From the NCBI GenBank assembly GCA_938016505.1, contig CALLWN010000333.1:1-6055 (forward strand): a stretch of DNA of 6,055 nt. The letters run 5' to 3'. The notes beneath the pieces are model-generated. The model made no database searches and was not told the origin of the DNA. It was given only the letters and a program-made list of their open reading frames with translations. The translations under genes were made by a program, and so were the position numbers. The DNA comes from an uncultured Sphingomonadaceae bacterium. GTDB lineage: Bacteria; Pseudomonadota; Alphaproteobacteria; Sphingomonadales; Sphingomonadaceae. Positions 1-6,055 of this stretch are shown in pieces; positions within the stretch are counted from its first letter, which is position 1, and each line of letters begins with the position of its first letter.

Positions 1-479
1 TGCGCGACCGCAACTTCGTGGTCCCCATCCTCGAATGGTCGCTGCGCGGCGAGGAGGGCCGCCGCAAGGTCGTGGGCGATCCCGACAGGATCTGGCCGCT
101 CGACAGGCCGCGCGCCGTCCGCTTCCGGGTCGTGACCGAGAGCCGCAGGCGCCCCGATCGGCCCTTTGTCCGCACGACTGCGCGGTGGCGCTGCGAGACC
201 GGCCGCCTCGCCCCGGTCGAGGTCCCCGCAGGCAGGTTCGAGGCGGTGCCGGTCCGCCGTGACCGCTACTCGCCGACCACCATGCGCCCGCTCGAGCGGA
301 TCAGCTTCGACCATGCCCCCGAGATCGGCCATGTCATCCGCCGCTCGGTCACCAGCTACAGCCGCGCCACCACCCGCACCACCGCGCTCGCCGCAACCCC
401 TCACGGCCCCCGGGCCACGCCCGAACGGGTCCGAGCGCTCGCCCGGAAGATCCGCGAGGGCAGCGCGAAGCCAAGCTGA
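1..479 (+). CDS. Hypothetical protein, C-terminal part (5' end outside window)
   Basis: An open frame runs from the left edge to a TGA at 477-479. It is already open before the first possible start (GTG at 18-20), and the residues ahead of that GTG (RDRNF, from position 3) continue smoothly, so this is most likely the 3' part of a longer gene. About 158 residues are visible. The first half has a WPLDRP segment followed by alternating hydrophobic/charged stretches that look like beta strands. A WRC...VEVPAGRFEAVPV segment (about 187-261) and DHAPEIGHVIRRS (about 310-348) follow. The pattern of a tryptophan-cysteine strand, VPAG-F, then APE-G-VR recurs in uncharacterised proteobacterial proteins, often exported ones; I know no function for it. 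The last ~40 residues are basic, rich in Thr, Ala and Arg, and probably disordered. It converges on the acyl-CoA dehydrogenase gene, so it belongs to a different transcript. Coding is likely; function is unknown. Confidence 0.7.
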   Translation, partial: RDRNFVVPILEWSLRGEEGRRKVVGDPDRIWPLDRPRAVRFRVVTESRRRPDRPFVRTTARWRCETGRLAPVEVPAGRFEAVPVRRDRYSPTTMRPLERISFDHAPEIGHVIRRSVTSYSRATTRTTALAATPHGPRATPERVRALARKIREGSAKPS

Positions 480-486
480 ACGCCAA

Positions 487-513
487 CCGGCCGGGCCGCC
501 TCCCTCCGGCCGG
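487..513. terminator. GC inverted repeat between convergent genes, candidate bidirectional terminator
   Basis: CCGGCCGG at 487-494 pairs with CCGGCCGG at 506-513, an 8-bp perfect stem around an 11-nt loop. An alternative register pairs GGGCCG (493-498) with CGGCCC (511-516). It lies in the 42-bp gap between the stop of the + strand gene (479) and the stop of the - strand dehydrogenase (522), where a shared terminator is expected. No T-run follows on either strand, so it is not a textbook intrinsic terminator; the role is inferred from position and stem strength. Confidence 0.45.
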
Positions 514-521
514 CCCGCGCC

Positions 522-1667
522 CTAGAGGCTGCGGCCCACCAGCTCCTTCATGATCTCGCTGGTGCCGCCATAGATGCGCTGCACCCGGGCGTCGCGCCAC
601 AGCCGCGCAATCGGATATTCGTTCATGTAGCCGGCCCCGCCATGCAGCTGGAGGCAGGCATCCACCACCTCCCACTGCAGCTCGGTCGAGAACAGCTTGG
701 CCGCAGCCCCCTCATAGGCATCGAGCTTGCCCGCCATGTGGCGGCGGATCGCCCAGTCGAGATGGGCCCACCCGGCCTGGAGCTTCGCCTTCAGCTCGGC
801 CAGCGTGAAGCGGGTGTTCTGGAAGTCGAAGATGGTCTTGCCGAACGCCTTGCGCTCCTTGGTGAAGCGCACCGCCTCGTCGAACGCGCGCTGTGCACCC
901 CCCATCGCCGAGCAGGCGATCGAAAGCCGCTCCTGCGGCAGCTGGCTCATCAGGTAGATGAACCCCTTGTTCTCCTCGCCGAGACAGTTGGTGATCGGCA
1001 CCCGGCAGTCCTCGAAGAAGAGTTCCGAGGTATCGGCCGAATGCTGGCCGATCTTGTCGAGGTTGCGCCCACGCGAGAAGCCCGGCGCATCGGCATCGAC
1101 CAGAATGAGGCTCGTGCCCTTCGCCCCCTTGTCCGGGTCGGTCTTGGCCACCACGATCACCACGTCGGCATTCTGGCCATTGGTGATGTAGGTCTTCGAG
1201 CCGTTGATCACATAATGGTTGCCGTCGCGCTTCGCGGTCGTGCGGATCCCCTGCAGGTCGGAGCCGGCGCCCGGCTCGGTCATCGCGATCGCCGTGATGC
1301 ACTCGCCGGCGATCATCTTCGGCAGATATTTCGCCTTCTGCTCGTCCGATCCATAGGCCACGAAATATTCGGCCGTGATGTCGTTCTGCAGCGTGATCCC
1401 GGCCGAAGAGCCAAGATCGGCCAGCTCCTCGTCGATCACGCTGTTGTAGCCAAAGTCCAGCCCCAGCCCGCCATATTGCTCGGGCACATTCGGGCACAGG
1501 ATCCCGGCTTCGCCGCACTTCTTCCAGAACGCCCGGTCCACCACCCCTTCCGCTTCCCAGCGGTCGAGGTTGGGCACCAGCTCCTTCTCGTAGAATTTCC
1601 GCACCTGGTCGCGGAACGCGTCATGGTTCTCGTCGAAGGCAATGCGGCGGCTGGTATCGAGCATCAT
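522..1667 (-). CDS. Acyl-CoA dehydrogenase (long-chain/isovaleryl-like type)
   Basis: This 381-residue protein has the usual length of the FAD-dependent family that makes the alpha,beta trans double bond in acyl-CoA esters and passes electrons to electron-transfer flavoprotein; it is cytoplasmic. The helical N-terminal domain spans about residues 8-120, the beta domain about 121-232 and the C-terminal helical domain about 235-381. Family signature 1 is AMTEPGAGSD (128-137). Signature 2 runs from Q340 to R361 and includes QLHGGAGYMNEYP. The protein ends in YGGTSEIMKELVGRSL. The position of the medium-chain enzyme's catalytic glutamate (YEGT) is glycine here (G367), while a glutamate sits in QLPQERL (E246), as in long-chain and isovaleryl-CoA dehydrogenases, so E246 is the likely base. 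The C-terminal half reads much like mammalian long-chain acyl-CoA dehydrogenase. Two adjacent ATGs (1667 and 1664) are possible starts; ribosome-binding-site spacing slightly favours the second. The exact substrate cannot be read from sequence. Confidence 0.95.
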   Translation of the reverse strand: MMLDTSRRIAFDENHDAFRDQVRKFYEKELVPNLDRWEAEGVVDRAFWKKCGEAGILCPNVPEQYGGLGLDFGYNSVIDEELADLGSSAGITLQNDITAEYFVAYGSDEQKAKYLPKMIAGECITAIAMTEPGAGSDLQGIRTTAKRDGNHYVINGSKTYITNGQNADVVIVVAKTDPDKGAKGTSLILVDADAPGFSRGRNLDKIGQHSADTSELFFEDCRVPITNCLGEENKGFIYLMSQLPQERLSIACSAMGGAQRAFDEAVRFTKERKAFGKTIFDFQNTRFTLAELKAKLQAGWAHLDWAIRRHMAGKLDAYEGAAAKLFSTELQWEVVDACLQLHGGAGYMNEYPIARLWRDARVQRIYGGTSEIMKELVGRSL

Positions 1668-1670
1668 CGT

Positions 1671-1677
1671 CTCCCTT
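1671..1677 (-). promoter_or_regulatory. Ribosome binding site of the acyl-CoA dehydrogenase
   Basis: On the minus strand AAGGGAG is followed by ACG and then two consecutive ATG codons. The gap is 3 nt to the first ATG (1667) and 6 nt to the second (1664). The second spacing is nearer the usual optimum, so translation may begin at 1664, making the protein one residue shorter. Confidence 0.6.
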
Positions 1678-1734
1678 GTCGCCCCGCGATGGCGGCGCCG
1701 GGTGCTGCATTCAACCTCCGACCAGCGACAGGCA

Positions 1735-1755
1735 GGGGCGGCAAAAGGCCGCCCC
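1735..1755 (-). terminator. Strong hairpin downstream of the receptor gene, candidate terminator
   Basis: GGGGCGGC (1735-1742) and GCCGCCCC (1748-1755) form a perfect 8-bp stem with a 5-nt loop (AAAAG on +, CTTTT on -). It begins 45 nt after the receptor stop codon and lies 68 nt before the dehydrogenase start. The tail after the stem on the minus strand (TGCCTGTC) is not a T-run. It may terminate or attenuate receptor transcription, or protect the mRNA 3' end. If it terminates, the dehydrogenase needs its own promoter in the remaining ~67 bp, where I see no convincing -35/-10 pair. Confidence 0.5.
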
Positions 1756-1761
1756 GCCCGT

Positions 1762-1780
1762 CAGCCCGGACGCAGCCCGG
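1762..1780. repeat. Short direct repeat CAGCCCGG x2, 11-bp period
   Basis: CAGCCCGG occurs at 1762-1769 and again at 1773-1780, separated by three bases, so the copies start about one helical turn apart. It lies just after the receptor stop and about 100 bp before the dehydrogenase start. It could be half-sites of an operator, but in DNA this rich in G and C an 8-mer recurring by chance is also plausible. Confidence 0.3.
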
Positions 1781-1799
1781 CTCCCCTCCCGCGCCGGTC

Positions 1800-4700
1800 T
1801 CAGCGCCAGCCGAGCGCCTCGGGAAGGCTGCGCCGGGTGCCGCCGAAGCGCAGGTCGGCGCCCATGTAGAAGAACCGCCCGGAATTGGGCCAGACCGCCG
1901 AGCCTGCACCATCACCCAGCTGGCCGAAGGGGGGCTTGGTGTTGACCACATTGTCCACCCCGACAAAGATCCGGAACTGGTCGGCCAGCGTCACCTGCCC
2001 CTGCAGGTCGTGGTAGAACCGGTCCGGATAGAAGGTGAAGGGGAAGGCGTCGGGGTTGGTCGGCGGCCTGCCATCGACCGAGTTCATCGTCTCGTAGGAG
2101 GCGATCGTCATCTTGCCGATATACTGCATCCGCCAGGTCAGCTCGAAGTTCCGCCAGCTCGGCGAGAGGGTGAGCGTGCCCGCCCACGCCGGGTCGCCGA
2201 GGTCGAGCTTGGCCTGGGTGCGGAAGTTCGGCTGGTTGATGTCGGTGTAGAAGTCGCGCTTCATCAGGTGCGAGATGACCGCGCGGCCCGTGATCCCCCA
2301 GTCCCCCTGGCTCGGGTAGGTGTAGGTCACGTCGATGTCGATCCCGCGGGTCTGCTGGCGCGCATAGTTGAACGGCCCCTGCAGGAACGACGGGCCATCC
2401 AGCGGCAGCGAGACCGTCTCGCCGGCGTGGATCACGTTGGTCTGGCCGCGGAAGGTCCCGTCAGGCCGGCGGAAGATGGCAGCGCAGAACTGGTTGTTGA
2501 TGCCGGACGGGCTGTCGTAGCACTGGTTGATGACCGTCTGGGCGCCGATCGTGTTGATCACATTCCCGATCTGGATGTCATACCAGTCGACCGCGATGTT
2601 GAGCCCCGGGGTCCAGCGCGGCTGGATCACGGCCCCCAGCGTGTAGCTCTTCGACCGTTCCTCGGTCAGGTTCGGGTTCCCGCCGGAAAGGCCGGAAATG
2701 CCCGAGGCCGGGCGGTTGGTGAAGGGCTCGGTGATCCCGTTGAAGGTCTGCGTGGTCGGCACCCCCGCGGCAGCGCAGTTCGCCACCCGGTTCGGGTTGT
2801 TGTTGATGTTCTGCTGGCCGCACGGGTCAACCAGGCCGTTGAGGAAGGTCTGGCTGCCGGCCGCGAACAGGTCCGACATGGTGGGCGCGCGGATCGCCCG
2901 GCCATAGCCGCCGCGGATCCGGATGTCGCGCGCCGGCGCCCACACGCCGGTCGCATTGTAGGTCCAGACCCCGCCGGTTCCCCCCACATTGTAGTCGGAG
3001 TAGCGGGTCGCAGCCTCGAGGCTCAGCTCGCGGACGAACTTGAGGTCGGCAAGCACCGGCAGCCGTGCCTCGGCGAAGAACTCGGTCACGCCGAGCCGCG
3101 GCGGGTCGAAGATGGCGATGGCATTGAGGAAGGTCGCGCCCGAGCGGGTGAACGCGTCGAAGGCGGAATAGGAGCGCTCCTGCCGCCACTCGCCGCCGAG
3201 CACCATGCTGACCGGGCCGCCGGGCAGGCTGAACCACCTGCCGGTATCGCCGCTCACATAGCCCACGATGTTGATCTGCTCCGACCACTGCTCGCGGGTC
3301 GAGTCGACCAGCACATCCTGCAGCGCCTCGGGCGAGAAGCGCTTCTCGCCGAAGATGTTCAGGGGAATGCAGGTCGGGTCGTCGTTGTTCGGGTTGGCAT
3401 CGACATTGATCCGGCAGACGATCCGGCCGCTCGGGTCCAGCGCGGCATCGACCGCATTGCGCACCCGCTGGACATTCACGTTGCCCCGCGTGCGATAGAA
3501 GGTGTTCACATGGCCGTAGTTGAACGCCAGTTCATAGCGCCAGGCCTCGCCGAGCTCGCCATCGACGCCCGCCACCACCCGGTAGAGGTCGCGTTCGTGG
3601 TCCTCGCCGCGCCCGGCGAAGTCCACGTTGAACCGCAGCATCGAGAAGGTTGTGGCGCCGGGTGCGAGGCTCGTCGTCAGCAGGTCGCGCGCCTGCTGCG
3701 TCAGGAATGGGTTGTCCAGCCGGAAGGTCGAGGGAAGGGTGCCCGAGAAGAAGGTCGGCTGGCCTTCCTGGATCGCCTCCGAGCGCACATACTTGAACTC
3801 GAGGAACGGCCTGACCATCGGCGAGAACTCGTAGCTCGCCAGCAGGTTCCCGGCATAGCGCGTCACCCCCACCTGCAGCAGCCCCGTCTCCCGGAGCGTC
3901 GAGCCAAGCCCCCCGATCGCGTTTGATGACCCGAAGGGACGGAAGTCGAAGCTGATCGGGTTCGCCACCAGCGTCCCGTCGGGCAGGAACACGAAGGTCC
4001 GGCCAAGCTCCGCCGTGCCGGCCTGGTTGAGGAGCCCGGTGCAGTTGAGCGCCCGGCGGGCAGCGTTGGTCGGGGTCGGCGCCGGGCAGGCTGAAGTGTA
4101 AAGCCCGCCGTTGGAGATGTTGTTGTTCTTGACCCCGGTGAAGAATGTGTTGTCCGGCACGCCATTGCCGGTCGACGGTTCGCCCAGCGTGTTCTCGGAA
4201 AGGTTGAACTGGTCGCGGCCCGAATAGGCGCCGGTCAGGTCATCACGGTCGGTGTAGAACAGCGGCGCCTGCTTGGTGAACTCGAAGTTGACCGCAACAT
4301 TCCCCCGGCCGTCATTGAAGTTCCTGCCGGCAGTCAGGCTGAACACCGAAGCCGGCCGGTCACCGGCGCCCGAGATGCCGGTCTGGCCGCGCACCCGAAG
4401 CCCCTCGAAATCCCGCATCATCACGAAGTTGACCACGCCCGCGATCGCGTCCGAACCATAGACGGCCGAATTGGCCCCGGTCACCACGTCGATCCGCTCG
4501 ACGAGATCGGTCGGGATGGTGTTCACGTCGACCGTCGAAGCGCCCGGTTGCGAGGTCACATGCCGGCGCCCGCTCTGCAGCACCAGCGTGCGCGCGGTCC
4601 CCATGCCCCTGAGGTCGAGGATGTTGAGGCCGGCTGTGCCGATGAAGCGGCCCGAGTTCTGGGTCGAGAAGGTGGAACGGAACTGCGGCAGCTCGTTCAG

Positions 4701-4943
4701 CGTGTCGCCGAGCGAGACTTCGCCCGTGCGCATCAGCTCCTGCACCGTGACCGCAGTCACCGGCACCGAGGCCTCGAGCGCGCTCCGCGCGATCCGCGAT
4801 CCGGTGACGATGATGGTCTCGGGCTGAGCCGGCGCCTCGGCCGTGTCCTGCGCACTGGCGGTCTCAGCACTGGCGGTCTGCGCATTGACCGGCCCGGCAA
4901 GCGCGACCAGCGACACCCCGAGAAGCAGCGTTCCGTTCCGCAT
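1800..4943 (-). CDS. TonB-dependent outer-membrane receptor
   Basis: This 1047-residue protein is an outer-membrane gated barrel that imports a substrate using energy from TonB-ExbB-ExbD. Residues 1-21 are a Sec signal peptide (MRNGT, hydrophobic core, likely cut after VNA). An Ala/Thr/Gln/Glu-rich linker (22-41) follows, then the TonB box-like ETIIVTGSR (42-50). The plug spans about 55-180, with LGDTLNELPQF, ILDLRGMGTARTLVL, GRRHVTSQPGASTVDVN and IDVVTGANSAVYGSDAIAGVVNF. The barrel covers about 185-1033, with family motifs CIPLNIFG (525-532), GRAIRAPTMSDLFA (681-694) and NPNLTEERSKSYTLG (756-770). Plug and barrel style match the large receptor families of sphingomonads and Caulobacter. The eight cysteines are all in close pairs. 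A 14-residue tail follows the last strand (FYMGADLRF). The frame is open upstream to 5198, but ATG 4943 is chosen because it starts the signal peptide and has an AGGAG site. Substrate is unknown; neighbours suggest a lipid-like compound. No sigma/anti-sigma pair is adjacent. Confidence 0.95.
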   Translation of the reverse strand: MRNGTLLLGVSLVALAGPVNAQTASAETASAQDTAEAPAQPETIIVTGSRIARSALEASVPVTAVTVQELMRTGEVSLGDTLNELPQFRSTFSTQNSGRFIGTAGLNILDLRGMGTARTLVLQSGRRHVTSQPGASTVDVNTIPTDLVERIDVVTGANSAVYGSDAIAGVVNFVMMRDFEGLRVRGQTGISGAGDRPASVFSLTAGRNFNDGRGNVAVNFEFTKQAPLFYTDRDDLTGAYSGRDQFNLSENTLGEPSTGNGVPDNTFFTGVKNNNISNGGLYTSACPAPTPTNAARRALNCTGLLNQAGTAELGRTFVFLPDGTLVANPISFDFRPFGSSNAIGGLGSTLRETGLLQVGVTRYAGNLLASYEFSPMVRPFLEFKYVRSEAIQEGQPTFFSGTLPSTFRLDNPFLTQQARDLLTTSLAPGATTFSMLRFNVDFAGRGEDHERDLYRVVAGVDGELGEAWRYELAFNYGHVNTFYRTRGNVNVQRVRNAVDAALDPSGRIVCRINVDANPNNDDPTCIPLNIFGEKRFSPEALQDVLVDSTREQWSEQINIVGYVSGDTGRWFSLPGGPVSMVLGGEWRQERSYSAFDAFTRSGATFLNAIAIFDPPRLGVTEFFAEARLPVLADLKFVRELSLEAATRYSDYNVGGTGGVWTYNATGVWAPARDIRIRGGYGRAIRAPTMSDLFAAGSQTFLNGLVDPCGQQNINNNPNRVANCAAAGVPTTQTFNGITEPFTNRPASGISGLSGGNPNLTEERSKSYTLGAVIQPRWTPGLNIAVDWYDIQIGNVINTIGAQTVINQCYDSPSGINNQFCAAIFRRPDGTFRGQTNVIHAGETVSLPLDGPSFLQGPFNYARQQTRGIDIDVTYTYPSQGDWGITGRAVISHLMKRDFYTDINQPNFRTQAKLDLGDPAWAGTLTLSPSWRNFELTWRMQYIGKMTIASYETMNSVDGRPPTNPDAFPFTFYPDRFYHDLQGQVTLADQFRIFVGVDNVVNTKPPFGQLGDGAGSAVWPNSGRFFYMGADLRFGGTRRSLPEALGWR
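4852..4879 (-). repeat. 15-bp tandem repeat in the receptor's periplasmic linker
   Basis: GCACTGGCGGTCT occurs at 4852-4864 and 4867-4879 on the + strand, a 15-bp period that keeps frame. It encodes two five-residue units, TASAE and TASAQ (residues 23-32), just after the signal peptide cleavage site and before the TonB box. It looks like a recent in-frame duplication in a flexible linker. Confidence 0.7.
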
Positions 4944-4949
4944 GACTCT

Positions 4950-4954
4950 CTCCT
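4950..4954 (-). promoter_or_regulatory. Ribosome binding site of the TonB-dependent receptor
   Basis: On the minus strand AGGAG lies 6 nt before ATG 4943. This decides the start, because the frame stays open for another 85 codons upstream, overlapping the 3' end of the neighbouring gene. Those codons would put a Trp/Arg/Cys-rich stretch ahead of an evident signal peptide. Confidence 0.85.
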
Positions 4955-4980
4955 GAATCCCTGACAACCATGGCAGTCTA

Positions 4981-5007
4981 GGGTGGACAGGAGCCCGGGG
5001 GCCACCC
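4981..5007. repeat. Weak inverted repeat in the receptor leader region
   Basis: GGGTGG (4981-4986) is complementary to CCACCC (5002-5007) across a 15-nt loop. It lies between the CoA-transferase-like gene stop (5065) and the receptor start (4943). Overlapping alternative stems exist (CCCGG 4994-4998 with CCGGG 5011-5015). It could be a terminator for the upstream gene, a leader structure or chance in GC-rich sequence. The rest of the 121-bp gap holds no recognisable -35/-10 promoter pair. Confidence 0.25.
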
Positions 5008-5064
5008 GTGCCGGGACGCCCAGCGCTCAGCGGCTCGCAAATCGCCCGAATTGTTGCCGAAAGG

Positions 5065-6055
5065 TCACGGTGAACCGCCGAACCTGATGGGCGAGGCGAA
5101 GAGATGCCGGCCGTCCTGTTCCACCAGCAGCCCGCCCTCGACCACCGCCGGCTGGCGCATCGCCTCGGCCATGTCGAGCACGGGGGCAAAGGCGACATCC
5201 CGGTCCCGGAACCACTCGACCCACGAATCGCGGCTGCGGGAGAGGAAGGTCGCGCGCAGGAAGGCGATCAGCGGCGCGTGCGCCGGCCCGGCCTCCTCGG
5301 CGGCCACGGCGACGAGATCGGGCCGACCAAGCGCCTCGAGCAGCGTGCGCGCAAACTTGGGCTCGCGCCCGCACAGCACCACATGCCGCCCGTCGGCGCA
5401 GGCATAGACATTGTAGAAGGCGTGCCCGCCAAGCGAGCGCTGGCTGGCCGAGCGCACCGGCCGGCCCTCGACCACCGCCTCGCCGGCGACGTGCGCCGTC
5501 CACGGCAGCAGGCAGCCGAACATCGAGAGGTCGATGAAGTCGCCGCGCCCGGTCCGCTCGCGCCCGATGAGCGCCATCAGCACGGCAGCGCAGCCCGTCA
5601 GCCCGGCCGCCATGTCGGAAGCCGGCAGGCCCGGCACCACCGGCGTGCCATCCGGGCCATCATTGACCGAAAGCGCACCCGAAAGCGCCCAGGCGCCAAG
5701 GTCGTGGGCCGGGTGGTCGGAGAGCGGCCCCACCTGGCCGAAGGCCGAGATCGAGCAGTAGACAAGCCGTGGGTTGCGCGCCGAGACCTCGGCATGGCCG
5801 AAGCCGAGCCGCGCCATCACCCCGGGCCTGAAGCCTTCGACCAGCACATCCGCGCCCTCGAGCAGCCGCCACAGTTCCGCCCGCCCGGCCTCCGTCTTGA
5901 GGTCGAGGCTGACACAGCGCTTGCCGCGATTGAGGTTCGCGAACCAGAAGCTCGTGCCGCGCTCGAACGGCCCCATGGCGCGCGCCGGGTCGCCGCCCGG
6001 CGGCTCCACCTTCACCACCTCGGCGCCATGGTCGGCCAGCAGCAGGGTGAGCATC
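5065..6055 (-). CDS. CaiB/BaiF family III CoA-transferase-like protein, probable alpha-methylacyl-CoA racemase (N-terminus cut by window edge)
   Basis: The frame is open to the right edge and ends at TGA 5065-5067. The first visible Met (6054) starts MLTLLLADHGAEVVKVEPPG, which in this family follows an N-terminal segment of roughly 20-25 residues, so the true start lies beyond the window. Numbering from that Met, the conserved blocks are the CoA-binding N-terminal region (LLLADHGAEVVKVE, NRGKRCVSLDLK, ADVLVEGFRPGVMARLG) and then the central PAHDLGAWALSG and PASDMAAG...RERTGRG. Residues aligning with the racemase catalytic set are all present: H117, D147 and E231 (in GREPKF), matching His126, Asp156 and Glu241 of the mycobacterial enzyme and the equivalent set in human AMACR. 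This favours 2-methylacyl-CoA racemase (R/S epimerisation, cytoplasmic) over CoA transfer, which in formyl-CoA transferase uses the equivalent Asp alone. The C-terminus stops at SPIRFGGSP and lacks the usual GEHT-type tail. Family is confident; exact reaction is less so. Confidence 0.9.
   Translation of the reverse strand, partial: MLTLLLADHGAEVVKVEPPGGDPARAMGPFERGTSFWFANLNRGKRCVSLDLKTEAGRAELWRLLEGADVLVEGFRPGVMARLGFGHAEVSARNPRLVYCSISAFGQVGPLSDHPAHDLGAWALSGALSVNDGPDGTPVVPGLPASDMAAGLTGCAAVLMALIGRERTGRGDFIDLSMFGCLLPWTAHVAGEAVVEGRPVRSASQRSLGGHAFYNVYACADGRHVVLCGREPKFARTLLEALGRPDLVAVAAEEAGPAHAPLIAFLRATFLSRSRDSWVEWFRDRDVAFAPVLDMAEAMRQPAVVEGGLLVEQDGRHLFASPIRFGGSP

Noticed and set aside
18..479. GTG at 18 as the true start of the left-edge gene
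   Set aside because: The frame is open to the window edge with protein-like residues before the GTG, and no ribosome binding site is visible in the few bases available. A gene continuing from outside the window is more likely.
642..3926. A 1094-codon open frame on the + strand opposite the dehydrogenase and the receptor
   Set aside because: It is antisense to two well-recognised genes. Its translation is rich in Arg, Val, His, Asp, Gly and Ala with no domain, motif or signal I recognise. Long antisense open frames are expected in GC-rich DNA when stop codons are rare on the opposite strand.
4975..4980. TAGACT on the minus strand as a -10 element for the receptor
   Set aside because: No matching -35 lies 16-18 bp upstream (the sequence there is GGCCCC), so it is not distinguishable from chance.
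4944..5198. An 85-codon N-terminal extension of the receptor frame starting at 5198
   Set aside because: It would overlap the 3' end of the CoA-transferase-like gene and bury the signal peptide. The ATG at 4943 has an AGGAG site at 6-nt spacing and begins a clear signal peptide.
5027..5503. Minus-strand open frame of 158 codons overlapping the CoA-transferase-like gene
   Set aside because: It is an Arg/Ala/Gly-rich shadow frame inside a gene with clear family motifs. I read its end for a missing C-terminal tail of that gene and found none.

Overview
The window is compact, GC-rich bacterial chromosome. Codon use, the N-terminus and plug motifs of the large TonB-dependent receptor, and its pairing with acyl-CoA enzymes fit an alphaproteobacterium, most likely a sphingomonad (Sphingomonadales). 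The taxonomic call is inference from protein style; no rRNA or other marker gene is present.

Layout, left to right. (1) Positions 1-479, + strand: the 3' part of a hypothetical protein gene whose start lies outside the window. (2) Positions 480-521: a 42-bp convergent intergenic gap with an 8-bp GC inverted repeat, a plausible shared terminator. (3) Positions 522-1667, - strand: a complete acyl-CoA dehydrogenase of the long-chain/isovaleryl-like type. (4) Positions 1668-1799: a 132-bp gap with a strong hairpin, a short direct repeat and the dehydrogenase ribosome binding site. (5) Positions 1800-4943, - strand: a complete 1047-residue TonB-dependent outer-membrane receptor with signal peptide, TonB box, plug and barrel. 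(6) Positions 4944-5064: a 121-bp leader with a clear ribosome binding site and a weak inverted repeat. (7) Positions 5065-6055, - strand: most of a CaiB/BaiF-family (family III) CoA-transferase-like protein, closest in its visible catalytic residues to alpha-methylacyl-CoA racemase; its N-terminus is cut by the window edge.

The three minus-strand genes read in the order racemase/CoA-transferase, receptor, acyl-CoA dehydrogenase. An outer-membrane importer flanked by a CoA-ester racemase or transferase and a flavin dehydrogenase suggests uptake and beta-oxidation-type breakdown of a hydrophobic, possibly methyl-branched substrate (isoprenoid, sterol side chain or branched fatty acid). That is inference from neighbourhood only. 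Gaps of more than 120 bp mean they may be separate transcripts.

I found no tRNA, rRNA, CRISPR array, insertion sequence, phage gene or origin, and no stretch over 300 bases lacks a gene. I see no convincing undescribed system; the findings are modest molecular oddities.
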